From positions 806,001 through 870,000 of the forward strand of contig QYRS01000011.1 in NCBI GenBank assembly GCA_006503535.1: a DNA stretch of 64,000 nt, in the 5' to 3' direction. Positions 1-10,535 of the stretch are shown piece after piece. The DNA comes from Arthrinium phaeospermum. Its lineage: Eukaryota; Ascomycota; Sordariomycetes; Amphisphaeriales; Apiosporaceae. The position numbers and the translations under genes were made by a program. The notes under the pieces were generated by a model. It had not been told where the DNA came from and searched no databases. It saw nothing but the letters and a program-made list of their open reading frames with translations. The first letter of the stretch is position 1; every line of letters starts with the position of its first letter.

Positions 1-753
1 TTTGGAGGAAACTCTTGGCTGCAAGAGCCCGACTGCGCAGAAACCGGGTCGTCGAGTCGAGTTGAATGTGTCACATGGGACTACACCAGGGCAACCCAGC
101 TGGGGAGCATGCATTCTGAATGTTTCGCTTTATGCTGGAGTTGTTGCTGACTTTTTGGCGTTTCGTTTAGCTCCCGCGGTCAAACAAGACTTGCCCATCC
201 TGCAGCCACGACGAAGCCGTCTTCTTCCAGTCTCAGCAACGTAGTGTTGAAACAGGCATGGTGAGTTCCTCTAGTCCATGGATAACGTACATGCTGGGCG
301 TGCCATGCTAATTCTCGCCCCCCCAGAAATTGTTCTACGTGTGCTGCGAATGCGGTAATATCTTCCAGTAGAACACACAAGGTCGGCACCAAGCTCGGGT
401 GTAGTTGGGACTTCAGAAAGGATTCCCTCGACCAATATTGCATGGACAGGCGTTAGGGGCGTTCCAGCTGGTTTTGCGAAGGCTCTCCATATAGAATCAT
501 CAATTGCAGTCCTTTGCCCAAACAAATACATCCCACTGCTAAGTCCACAGGATCGTGATTTTTACTATTTTGCTCTTTATTTCATGCTTATGATGGTTCG
601 TCAGGGCCCATTGAACGCCGGCAAATGTTTATGGCAAGTATTGTACACCAAAGTGGATGCAGAACGCCTGATACGTGATACAGTTCGTTCGCTCTCCCTG
701 CCACTATTTATACAGTGCATCGCGGCCGCCTCTTGTATGTTTCTGTCTCTCGT
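1..753. other. No recognisable gene; 3' flank of the uL14m gene
   Basis: Overlapping minus-strand open frames of about 85 codons lie between 180 and 531, but neither resembles a family I know and they overlap out of frame, so I do not call a gene. The part next to 753 should hold the uL14m 3' UTR. A gene entering from beyond the left edge cannot be excluded. Confidence 0.4.
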
Positions 754-1323
754 CTACGCATGCGCTGGCGCCATACTCAGAATCTTGCTCCACTTCTTCC
801 TCCGCAGCTCAGCGCCGACAACACCGTTGACGCGAGTGCCGATGGGATCTCCGGCCTTGCTGATGAGGACACAGGCGTTATCGTCGAACTTGACGACGCT
901 GCCGTCGGGGCGCTGCACCTGCTTCCGTGTGCGGACGACAATGGCGTGTCGGATGTCACCACGCTTCACCTTGTTCGCCGCCGAGGCGGAACCCATACCG
1001 GCATCGGAGGCGCCGCGCTGCTTCTGGACGATGGCTACTATGCGGTCGCCTATCGGGGAGGAGAGAGGCCGGCAGTGTTAGCGCATCACCCCTGCTGGCG
1101 GAGAAGGGGGGAGGGGGAGGTATTTGGTGATCCTCCTGGCGGGCAATGGCTTACCAATGGACGCATGTCGTTTCCGGCCGACGACCAGGGCGCATTCGAC
1201 AATGGCGGCCCCCGAGTTGTCGATGCAGTTCAGCATCGTCTGTGGAACGGTGCCAGGATATTAGCACAGCACGGGCGGTAGCAGGTTGACGAGCGGCACC
1301 ATGCGTACCTTTAATTGAATCAT
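754..1323 (-). CDS. MRPL38: Mitochondrial large-subunit ribosomal protein uL14m
   Basis: This is a universal uL14-family protein of the mitochondrial large ribosomal subunit, which lies at the subunit interface and binds 23S-type rRNA. The gene has three exons on the minus strand: 1309-1323, 1155-1239 and 754-1049, giving 131 residues, the usual family length. The first exon is only 15 nt and encodes MIQLK, the typical uL14 start. The second carries the hallmark [17 protein letters not shown] and the third the [13 protein letters not shown] and DDNACVLI segments. The introns of 69 and 105 nt restore the frame exactly. Close similarity to bacterial L14 (a DPIGTRVNG segment near the C-terminus) and the lack of the longer cytosolic uL14 N-terminus point to the organellar form. 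No separate cleavable presequence is visible, as is common for uL14m. It is divergent from SET9. Confidence 0.93.
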
Positions 1324-2723
1324 CTTGACTGCCTTGGGGTGTTCCTTGCGACAGGCACAGCTGGAGGGAGAGGGCTTTCTCGATCTGATATTGCGTTTTC
1401 GGGTTTGGTCGACAAGGCTGGCTGTCGTCAAAAATTTGGGCTCAGACACAGGCAATTGGAAACGGAACGGGGATTGATTGGCCGCAGCCTCGGGATCGGC
1501 ACCTCTGGCAGTCTTGAGCTTAACAGCGATTGATCAGACAGGGATCCTAGGTACATCCAGGAGGTATCGATAAAGTCTCAGCCAGCCCGCCAACCGCCCA
1601 TTGAAGCAAGCAATCCAATCCCCGTTTTAGACCGGGGGCCGGTGCAGGGCCTAGCTCTGCTCTTGTTCCCCCCTTGTCACTTGTCCTTCAGCTTGCTTCC
1701 TTTTTTCGCTTCTCGTCCTCAATCCTAATAATAATTGACATGGGCAAGCGTCCAGATAGGGGCCACCGGCTGGCCGAGGCGGGTTGACCTGCCACCCGCA
1801 TTAAGTGGGTGCATCGTCATGAATGGGGAAGAGGAGAGTTATTGTCGTTTCAATGCAATCAAATGCTCAATGGTGGCTTCACCTTGGAACTAACTGCACA
1901 ATCTTGTTGCTTGCTGATGAAGCTCTGAACTGACGGACCTGGCGCCTTTCCGAATAATCGAACCATTCAACTAGATCGGCGAATAGTCTGTCGATCGTCC
2001 CGTCTCTCGGATTGTTCTCTTCTGTCAGTCAACCTGCTTGTCCTATAACCTGTCACACAACCCGCAATCCTCCAATCGACTTGCAGCAACAATAGACTCT
2101 CCCACGAGGCCTCTGACTTGTCAATCCCTTTTTGGATCCGGATTCTGCACAGCCTTTCCCGTGTGAGCCCTCAGAACAATCTGATGAGAATAGCTGCTGT
2201 TCTTCTTCACCACTTGGGGTGATCTCTTTGGAGTCCTTCTCTTCTGTTTTTTTCTCTCCCACACACACCTCGCTCTTTCTGTCCTGAGCTTCTGTTCTCA
2301 GTTCACACACATCCTTTGGTTGTTGGGTTCTGCGCATCGCATAATCTCTCGTTTTGCCTGCCCGTCAAGGCCGCATTTTTTGCATGAATCATTCGCAATC
2401 ACATTCTCTTGGACTTCACTTATGACGACACACTTCATTTGACCAAATGACCCGTCTGTCAGACTCTAGCTGAATACCGTTCCGAAACCACCAACCCCAA
2501 GTTGCGCCTGTCGCCAACACATATTGGGGGAAAAGAAAGAACACCGTCGCACCACCACTACCCCAGCCCCGGTCGTCTCTTCTCAACACTCATTGGGAGG
2601 TGCACCCAGGGCCATATTCCAGTTTGACCAACAACCAACCTCTTGGGTCCTTTACTTGGAACCAACTGCTTCCAAGTTTGCGACTTTCTCCAAGTTCTGG
2701 GTCCCATTTTGGCGGTTGCGAAA
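1324..2723. promoter_or_regulatory. Divergent intergenic region between uL14m and SET9
   Basis: This 1.4-kb non-coding stretch must hold the promoters of both flanking genes. From about 2180 to 2320 the plus strand is strongly pyrimidine-rich (long CT runs), as often found around transcription starts of filamentous ascomycetes. No exon could be supported inside it. Three very short open frames near the SET9 end are listed separately. Confidence 0.6.
2384..2473 (+). other. Three possible upstream ORFs in the SET9 leader
   Basis: If the SET9 transcript starts upstream of 2384, its leader carries three short reading frames: 2384-2425 (13 codons plus stop), 2422-2442 (6 codons plus stop) and 2447-2473 (8 codons plus stop). 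The stop of the first overlaps the start of the second as ATGA. After 2449 no further ATG occurs until the SET9 start at 2724. Such an arrangement would be expected to lower SET9 translation, but the transcript start is not known. Confidence 0.35.
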
Positions 2724-4970
2724 ATGGCACCATCCGCTGCCGCCGCTGCAAAGAAGCAGTCAATCACTTTGAAGCAAGTGCAGGAGTACGACGATATCCT
2801 GACGGATGCCCTGGTTGATCATGTATGTATATCTCTCGTTGGTTGCGACTCCTGATGTCCCGGCGCAAAGTGTGCTGACTTCGCATAGGTCTACTACTGG
2901 ACCACAATTCCCAAGAATAAAGCCAAATACCACCCCTCGAGAGGCGTCAAGGAGGAGGAAATCGCCAAGATCATCCAGGACCACCTAATTGTCCAACCCG
3001 ATCTGGACGTTGCCGAGGCCAAATTGCTTGCGACGGCCGGCTTGCGCAAATTCCACAATGGGCTCAAGACAGAGAAGGAGAAGGATGCATTCCGAAAGCA
3101 CCTTCGTCGCTACATGCAGATCTACCTTCCGGATAGTCCTTTCGAGGTTAGCACAACGAATCGGTACACAATCGTCACGCACGAGGCAGCCGTGACTGCT
3201 CGACGCTACATCAGAAGGGGCCAGCCGGTCAAGTACCTCTCTGGCATACAAGTCTTGATGTCGGCCGAAGAGGAGGAGGACATCTCGAGGCGCAAGAAGG
3301 ATTTCAGCATTGTTGTGAGCTCGCGAAACAAATGCGCCAGCTTGTTCATGGGACCCGCGCGATTCGCCAATCACGATTGCGACGCCAATGCTCAACTCAA
3401 GATTATTAGTCAGTCGAGCATCGAGATCCATGCGACGAGGGATATAGACGTGGGCGAGGAGATCACAGTCGTCTACGGCGACAACTACTTCGGCGAGGAC
3501 AACTGCGAATGCCTCTGCCAGAGCTGCGAGACCAGACTGGTCAACGGGTGGGCACAGCCAGATGGCGCTACACCTGTCCAGAAGAGCGTCGAAGAGGAGG
3601 CATTGAGCGAGGGCTATGGCCTCCGCCAGAGGAGAGGCAGAAGCTCAGCTCGCTCTTCGAGAACGCCATCGATCACACCGGACATTCGACCGAAGGTGCG
3701 CAAGTCCAGCTCTCGAAGTCTACTCCGAACAAACTCCGGCGCATCTACGACCGATTCGCCTGCGCCCGAGACGTTGTTGCGCCAGAAGCGCAAGCGCGAG
3801 TACGAATCCTTGAAGACACCTCCGGTGACGCCAGCTAAGAAACCGAAACTGATGGAATTTGAGCCGGTCCCGGTCCCCGCAAGCCTTTCTAGAAGAAGCA
3901 GCGTAGCGGAGTCTACCGGGTCAGATCATGTGTCGGGTGCGACCTCTGATTCCGATAGTATAGGAACAGACGTGACGGTTCCCGACGATGCGAAAGAAGG
4001 CAAAGCGACTTTACAGTCTCCCAACTTGACCCCCACCAGAACCGCGATGCCTTCGCTCAAGTTGGAGGACTCGGACGTCTCGACATTTTCGAACGTGGTT
4101 GTTTCTCTCGAGTCCGCGGCATCAGACGTGGCTCAAGAAACTGTGTACGCAGCCCCTACTGCAGGCATTGTGGCCGACTCTGTCCCCCCGTCGTCTTCCA
4201 ACCCAGACGATTGCGAAATGGTGGACATGATCGTCATCCCTCCTCCGCTGACGCCGGCCTCAAAGCCAGCCGAGCAGCTTCTGTCAACGCCTCCATCGGC
4301 TACCAATGCAGCCCAGTCGGCGCCCGCTAAGAGAGGGCGTGGTCGACCCCGCGGCAGTGGCACAAAGGCCAAATCCGTCCCCAGTTCACCAGAATCCTTG
4401 CCGTCATCTCAAATTCAAGAGGTGAAGGTGGAAGTTCCTGCTCAGCTCGAGGCAAACCCGGTGGAAGAGACGGAGGCGTCGGCCGCCAACACAAACACTC
4501 ACCGAGTACCTGGAGATTACACTCTAACACCAAAGCTGTTACATGGAAATTCTGCATGGATCAGCTGTACTATATGCAGCTCCGCCTTCGTCCAACAAAA
4601 CGCCACCTACACGCTCATCTCATGCCCACGTTGCGAGCGCCATTCCAAGCTCTACGGCTACGAGTGGCCCAAGACGGAGAAGGAAGGAAAGCACGACAAG
4701 GAAGAGCGGATTCTGGACCATCGAGAGATTTGCCGTTTCCTCCACCCCGAGGAAGAGGCCAAGATTCGTGGTCGAAAATACCCCGTCAGTGCCAAGCGAC
4801 AGAGCGAGATGGCTGAGATGAGTGCGAAGAAGGCCCGAAGCCCCGCGACTCCGGGTCAGAAGAGGAGGCAGTCGGCTGGCGACTCTTTCGATTCCGAATT
4901 CAAGGACGATGGTGAGGTGAGACGCAGTGGACGAAGACGTCAGCTTACAAGCAAAGCCGTTGAGGAATGA
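2724..4970 (+). CDS. SET9: Histone H4 lysine-20 methyltransferase, SUV420/KMT5 family
   Basis: SET9 methylates lysine 20 of histone H4 in chromatin and is linked to DNA-damage checkpoint signalling. There are two exons, 2724-2822 and 2889-4970, separated by a 66-nt intron in phase 0, giving 726 residues. The N-terminal helical region (LKQVQEYDDILTDALVD, then the HLIVQPDLDVAEAKLL segment) and the SET domain to about residue 247 are typical of the family. The SET core shows the FANHDCDANAQL motif (Asn194-His195), the EEITVVYGDNYF segment with Tyr229, and a post-SET cysteine cluster at 239, 241, 243 and 246. The long C-terminal half is disordered and contains an AT-hook (KRGRGRPRG). It also has a conserved block with CxxC pairs (ISCTICSS and SCPRCERHSK) seen in fungal Set9. 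The ATG was chosen because it is the first in frame and leads straight into conserved sequence. Confidence 0.95.
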
Positions 4971-5956
4971 AACCTCGGACGGCTCTAGCCTTTCAACAAT
5001 GGGTCCAGATAGGACCGAGAGGAGGTACTAGGAGGTGCAAGGAGGTGGAAAACGAAGATAGCAGGCATATATTTCGCCTGTTCAGGTACGGTGCTCGACG
5101 ATCAAGTTGGGCTCGCTTTGATGGAGGGAGGCTCTGAACCAGACATCGTTTCATTTTCACTCGCAGTAGAGGAGTACAGCAGAGCGTTCAAGCATACTAA
5201 CTGGCGTTGGCGACAGACATCGTTTTTGTATATTAGTTTTACATACATACATAAGCGCGCGCACGTTGTTCACGAGAGACGACAGCGGCGGCGCTGCTTG
5301 GCCGGTGCGTTCCAGAGGGTGCGCACTGGCTATCCATAATTGTTATATACGAGGATACTTGATTCATACTACTTACTACATCTTCGTTGGCCCTTCAACT
5401 TGACCGAGACACCGTCTGACTGTGATACTGCTCTGGCTCCTTTGTCCAAGCCCGTGGTCTTGCATGTGGCGCCATGTTATCTGCTTGAATACTTTTAGCA
5501 GCAGAAAAGAACGGGACAGCTTAATGGTAACTGTGAGCAGTCATCTAGACGTTGTCGCAGGTCTTTCAACACAGCTCACCAGTCTTTCGTGTATGTCGCA
5601 GAACACACTCCCTCTGTTGACTCAAGGGGGTGGGAGGTAAAGTCGGTCGGGACACCAAATGTACATGTGCTGCTAGACTCACTTGTATAAGAGGTCGGGT
5701 CGTTGCCATGCTGCTTTGTAACGAGATTATTCTCATAATCACAATACTTTGAAGATTGGCATCTAGTTCCAAGATCCTTCTCATAAGCACAATACCTTAG
5801 AAACTGATATCTAATCCCAACATTGCGACAGAGCGTCCCAAGCCAGTCAGTCATCATTTTTTCTCTCTTCCTTCCCCTCTCTCTTCCTCTCTTGCACAGA
5901 GAAAAGATCATCGCGAAACTAATTTCGTTCAGGAGCAGAGACCTGGCCTGATACCC
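4971..5956. other. Intergenic region, no gene seen
   Basis: This holds the SET9 3' flank and the upstream region of the first small membrane-protein gene. It has a short TACA-type simple repeat near 5243 and the 48-bp imperfect tandem repeat listed below. Open frames here are interrupted and not protein-like. Confidence 0.6.
5730..5818. repeat. Imperfect tandem duplication, two 41-bp units 48 bp apart
   Basis: The segments 5730-5770 and 5778-5818 align without gaps over 41 bp with 10 differences. Nine of the ten differences are transitions (C/T or G/A). The repeat lies about 140-230 bp upstream of the small membrane-protein gene at 5957, so it could sit in its promoter. Confidence 0.75.
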
Positions 5957-6268
5957 ATGATGGCAACCACTAGTCTCCGGGAGTCTCTCCATTCGTTCTT
6001 CAACCACCCAGAGGAATTTGTCCCGCCCTGGGTGCATTTATGGGTCGTTATCGTACTCGTCTCGATCATCATTAATCTCATAATCGAGCTTGATCGACAA
6101 GAAGACCGCGTTCACCGGTTGGAGAAACACCTGGATGCCGCATTTACAAGCATCCGGGTCATTTTGGAAGATAACAAGGCCACTCGCACAACGATCCGCC
6201 AGATGCTCCGGTTTGGACGGGTGTTTGGTCTCCGGGATGCGGGAGATGTGTCACCCCAGTCGGGCTGA
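5957..6268 (+). CDS. Small single-pass membrane protein with charged helical tail (unknown function), cluster member 1
   Basis: I do not recognise this 103-residue protein. It is uninterrupted. Residues 1-24 are soluble, with several aromatic and charged residues. Residues 25-44 form one strongly hydrophobic helix (WVHLWVVIVLVSIIINLIIE). Residues 45-75 are rich in D, E, R, K and H with a leucine/isoleucine spacing suggestive of a short coiled coil (RVHRLEKHLDAAF). By the positive-inside rule the tail is probably cytosolic. There are two adjacent ATGs at 5957 and 5960; the first is used here. It is the first of four neighbouring plus-strand genes with the same protein plan. The existence of the gene rests on this composition and on its neighbours, so transcript evidence would be welcome. 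Confidence 0.6.
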   Translation: MMATTSLRESLHSFFNHPEEFVPPWVHLWVVIVLVSIIINLIIELDRQEDRVHRLEKHLDAAFTSIRVILEDNKATRTTIRQMLRFGRVFGLRDAGDVSPQSG

Positions 6269-6827
6269 GAGGAAAAGGGGAAGCACGCGATGGAATGAGG
6301 TGATGTGTGGCAAGGAAGGGGGTTTCAAAGTGGCCTCTCGTTGTTGGGGGTAATGGAAAGCAGCGTACGCGTTCAACATTGAAGAACCAGGAAGCTGGAA
6401 AGGAAATTGATATGGAGGTTTTGAAAATGCATTTCGCTATTCTTCTCCTAGTTGATGACTGGCGTTTATTTACTTAGGTAGATAGGTGTCGGCCAGCATG
6501 ATACACAAACTATTCTGAGCGTTACATGTTTCTCATTGCAAGAGGACATGGATAAACACAGTACTTGACTTTGGCATTGTCATTTGCTCTGTACAATATT
6601 GGCGGGCAAGTCTTGCCATTGACAGGATCCCGGCTTTGTTCAAATACGTCCACAATGGACTGCAGGCTGCAACCGGTTTTTCCACAAGATTACTTACCTT
6701 TGCGAATCGCATTGGCGTATACACTTCCCATCAACCCACAGTCCCTACTCCAGTTCGTAGGATCTAAGCAAGAGAACACTCGCTACTGCTCAACGCACTT
6801 GACCTACCGATCCGACCAGACAACAAA

Positions 6828-7215
6828 ATGGGTGTGCATATTGAGGTTCTCCGTACGATGGCCATGACTGACCGCGTCCACACAGTCTACAGACAGGTAT
6901 TGCGACGCCCTATTCTCCTTTTTCGCTCCAATCATTGCCGATTTCTCGAAAGCATAGGAAGTGTAGCTAAAGGCTGACCTATACCTTGACTAGTGGACGA
7001 GAATGTCGCGTGACTTCGAATGCTTGGTCCTCTTCACCATCATCGTAGTAGTGTCACTCGGATTCATCACGCTCGAAGTTCTGGACGAGGCGCGAGAGAA
7101 GCAGAGGAAGCGGCTGGAAAGAGATGACCTGGAGAATCAGAGACTATGCAAGGAGGAGGCCGGTCATGATAAACAGAGCATAGCGGTTTTGGGGGTGGGT
7201 GATGAGAGATGCTGA
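6828..7215 (+). CDS. Small single-pass membrane protein with charged helical tail (unknown function), cluster member 2
   Basis: This is an unrecognised protein of 96 residues. I place two exons, 6828-6896 and 6994-7215, joined by a 97-nt phase-0 intron with a GCTGAC branch site 15 nt before a TAG acceptor. The start ATG has a favourable context (A at -3, G at +4). Exon 1 encodes 23 residues (MGVHIEVLRT...). Exon 2 begins WTRMSRDFE and runs into one membrane helix at about residues 32-51 (ECLVLFTIIVVVSLGFITLE). A highly charged helix follows, with alternating acidic and basic residues (EAREKQRKRLERDDLEN), probably a coiled coil. An alternative is that translation starts at the internal ATG at 7003, which would keep the membrane helix and tail. 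Confidence 0.6.
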
Positions 7216-7673
7216 CGGGACTAATGGGAATTAGGTTGGGGCTGGGGCTCGCAGGGCATGGTCATTCTCTCGATACCAGCAGGCCAGCCCCGTCGTTGAA
7301 TCTGGTAGTGAACAATAACTACAGCACTTCACCTCTTCAGCGACCGGGAAATCATGTGGTTTTTAATGTGTGGCTGCTCATAACTCTATTCTCGCGGTCT
7401 ATACTCGTTCTCAAAGTATCCTGCGATATAAGCCACCGGCTAGGCGGGTCACGGCTCTGTGCACACAACTGGCGTCTCCTAATGAAGTGCATCATCGAAT
7501 TCCAAGTTCAATAAGCCTATAAAAGATTATATATGAATCATGCTGTGTCGATCGTTTCCTGTTTTCGTGGCGACCTATATGAACCACGGTAACACATTAT
7601 CATCGAATACACATACTTGAGCTCAACTACGTTACAAGGAACACAAACCCTACTTTGACATACTATTACAGCT

Positions 7674-8234
7674 ATGATTGGAATCATCTTGGCTCAGTTG
7701 GCATGGCCAAGCTGGAAAACAGTACGTAAAAACACAAAGTCCCCGATCAAGCTAAACGCCGCCATTGCTAACTCGCGGGGTACATAAAAGCAGTTGCAAT
7801 CGAATCTTAGTTACCTACTATCATTTGTCGTGGTCTTTTGGGCGGCTGCCGGCCTGCTCGTTATCAGCTACGTTTGCGGGAAGGAATCCCGAACCAAGCA
7901 CCAACGTGCTCTCGAGATGACGACGAGTTGTGCTGCTGACAATGACGAGGAGACGCTACCGCAACAGCCACGAAAGGAAGCAGAAGAAGAAGAAAGCTGC
8001 AGCGAGAACCAGGAGATCCGGGACCGGCTGGAGAGCATCGACGAAAGGGTCAACGCCATCTGGGAGAGGCTGCAAGAAATCGCCGGCTCCGGCTCCGTAT
8101 CATTGCCCCCAGCTGCTGTAGATGCTGCCTCCGACAATGACGAGCCCGATGAAAACGAAGAGCCAGTGGAAACACCTCTTACACATGCTGCTGAAGGCGG
8201 TGACGCTGGGCCAGGGTATCTTATTATTTGGTAG
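7674..8234 (+). CDS. Single-pass membrane protein with acidic coiled-coil tail (unknown function), cluster member 3
   Basis: This is an unrecognised protein of 162 residues. The two exons are 7674-7721 and 7794-8234. The 72-nt phase-0 intron has a GTACGT donor, a perfect GCTAAC branch site and a CAG acceptor, which strongly supports it. Exon 1 gives 16 residues; exon 2 opens with LQSNLSYLLS and enters a membrane helix at about residues 22-43 (FVVVFWAAAGLLVISYVCG). A basic stop-transfer segment follows, then an acidic stretch and a clear coiled coil (QEIRDRLESIDERVNAIWER, residues about 95-115). The C-terminus is acidic and probably disordered. It shares the architecture and intron position of its neighbours, but I see no obvious sequence identity with them. 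Confidence 0.65.
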
Positions 8235-8711
8235 CTCTCATCGCACCACTTACGCGAACCACGCAGTCTCTTTTTACTCTTTCAATTCACGTTTTGTTTT
8301 GTCCCTTTGGAAGAAGCGATCCAAGGTACTATCGTGGGTTGGTGGACGGGTTACGATCATATTAGAGTCCCCTTTTACGTTTTAACGATGTTGATGTTGG
8401 CAACGAATGAAGAATTTCTTATGTAACTCAAACTATACATAATTGAAGTATAGAATGCGGATGTCTGAGTTGTTGGTGGCTACGGTTAACCGAATCCGGC
8501 AAGCTGGAGGAGGGCCCCCCTTTGTTGCCCGTTCAAGGCCGGACAAAGACAATGGGCCCTGATAGAATAGAATGCATGCGATTCCTGCCCGCGTGATATT
8601 TCCTAGTCGGTGTGAGTTTTCACTCTCGAAATATAGCGATCTTGCATTCAACTCTTTCTGAGGGGGGTTGAATACCAGGCACACTCGTATCAGAAGCGAA
8701 CCAAAGCCACG

Positions 8712-9482
8712 ATGGACCTCATCAAAGATCCGCAACAGCTGCAAGAGCAGACGCAGCACCTTGTCAGTGCGGCCACAACCTGGGCTGCAGAGATGCACAA
8801 CACTGTAAGTGGACCTTCCGTCAATTCTAATGGTGGCGATGAGAGCAATCAGGTCGTTTATCCGTGTGTGTGTCTCCTGAGCGCGTGCAACTGACATCAC
8901 ACCCACCCGTCCCAGCTGGCGGGAATCAAAGGCAACACCAACCAAGTCTTCTTCTGGTCCATGTTCGCCGGGCTGGGCGCGGCCGTGACGGCCACGCTCT
9001 GGACGCTGAACCGGCTCCACGAGCAGCTCCGGGAGCTGAACCACCACCAGGTCGTCTACCGGGAGATGTGGCTCGACGAGCGCGACCACATGCACAACCA
9101 GATGCGGGAGACCGAGGAGTTCCAGGACGAGGCCCTCCAGAAGACGCAGCAGCAGTGGAGCATGGGGGAGAAGAGCAAGCGTAGTATTATGCAACAGATG
9201 CTACGAAATCAAGAGGATCTCGCCAAAGTGCTGGCGGGAGATGCGGCGGCGATGGCGACGGCGGCGAGAGGGCCGGGGAGACAGGCTCTGATTCCACGGA
9301 GGGGTGATCCAGGCCACGAAGAATTTCGAGAGAATCTCACGGAACTTGCCCAAGCCATGTACATGGCGAGAGGGCGCGGTGATAGGGGCAGTGGCTCTAA
9401 TAGCGGTCTGGACGAAGCTAGGTATGCAAGAGGCGGGCAGGCTATCCATGGCCGACCACGATCTCCCATAGATCTGGAATAG
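8712..9482 (+). CDS. Single-pass membrane protein with long coiled coil (unknown function), cluster member 4
   Basis: This is an unrecognised protein of 219 residues. The two exons are 8712-8804 and 8916-9482, joined by a 111-nt phase-0 intron with a CTGAC branch site and a CAG acceptor. Exon 1 encodes an amphipathic glutamine-rich segment (DPQQLQEQTQHLVSAA). The membrane helix lies at about residues 40-60 (VFFWSMFAGLGAAVTATLWT). It is followed by a long charged heptad-like region to about residue 135 (LHEQLRELNHHQ, EEFQDEALQKTQQQW, QMLRNQEDLAKVLAG). The C-terminus is arginine- and glycine-rich and ends RPRSPIDLE. It is the largest of the four cluster members and ends 63 bp from the stop codon of the convergent ceramidase gene. 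Confidence 0.7.
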
Positions 9483-9545
9483 CATTTGCCAATAAACAAT
9501 ACACGTACCCAGTTCCCCAATACATGACTTCATCTATCAGCTTGC

Positions 9546-10535
9546 TCAGTGCTTCTCCTCCTTGGCATTTTCCTCCTCGGCAAACACTTCCTGCAACTCC
9601 CTTACCGTGTCCATGAACTGGCTCGCGCTCATGGCCGTCATGATGTGCCACCAGCCGTGCAGCTCCAGCAGCCAGGCCCACGGGAGGCCGACCCGCTCCC
9701 GGAGCCGGCGGAGCTCGGCGCAGAGCTCGAGGTCGATGTTCCACAGGACGTAGGCGAAGACGAGCAGGGCGAGCGAGACGCGGCCGCGGGCCTTCCAGAC
9801 GCGCATCTTGGCCGCGGGGAGGGCGGGCTTGCGCCAGAAGAAGAGGTGGGCCACGCGCGCGACGATGAGGACCATCATGAGGAAGAAGGCCGAGGCGTGG
9901 TAGATGATCTCGCCGGTCCACACGTAGAAGGCGGCGAAGAGGGGGAAGGCGATGTTGAGCGTCGTGTTGACGAGGCGGTCCTGGGCCGACGCGCGCCCCC
10001 GCACCGTTAGGATGCCCTGCAGCAGCGCCCAGGCCAGGCCCAGCATGCCGAGCTCGTCGGCGTACTGGAGCGTGTGCCGCAGCGAGGCGTGGAACAGGAA
10101 GGAGCAGATGCCCAGGACGAGCAGGGAGACCGACATGAAGTCGGTGCGAGGCCGGAAAAGACCCCGGCTGCCCGGCCCATACATGTATTTAAGGGCAAAG
10201 TAGACTAAGTAGTGTGTCAGAGGGGGAGGCTTTCAGGATGCAAGAGTTTCTTCGATATTCTCAATGGGGATTTATACTGAGCTCTCTCTTACAGGGGATT
10301 TCAGTCGTTCATACCATAGGGCAAGTTGGTCAAGGAATTCATAAATTCGGCGACATAGTAAGTGACAACATAGTCTTCTTCGCAGAAACTAGAAAGACGG
10401 CATGAGTTTTGAAGGAACGTTGTGCAATGCGAAGTCGAGCTGTATGTAGACCTACTTTGCGGTGCTTGTTGGGGGGCTCCAAGCTCCTAAGAGGGCGTAA
10501 CGGTCGCCCGCAAAGTGGCGGTTGTGGTGGCCCAT
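9546..10535 (-). CDS. Alkaline ceramidase (aPHC family)
   Basis: This integral membrane amidase hydrolyses (phyto/dihydro)ceramide to a sphingoid base and fatty acid, usually in the ER or Golgi. There are three exons on the minus strand: 10456-10535, 10315-10388 and 9546-10204, giving 270 residues. Exon 1 ends with the WSPPTSTA segment, and the exon junction completes the family signature NFCEEDYVVTYYVAEF (Ca-binding site, around residues 27-43). Exon 3 carries FLFHASLRHTLQYADEL, with the zinc/catalytic His90 and Asp101, and the C-terminal HGWWH motif with His234 and His238. All the metal-ligand positions expected of the family are present, and about seven hydrophobic segments are visible. 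Reading only the last open frame would miss the N-terminal Ca-site residues. Its third-codon positions are markedly GC-rich compared with the flanks. Confidence 0.92.

Noticed and set aside
10214..10405. A 63-codon plus-strand frame near the four small membrane genes that could have been a fifth member
   Set aside because: It is antisense to ceramidase exon 2 and its introns, which encode the conserved Ca-site residues; it lacks the membrane-helix plus coiled-coil plan.
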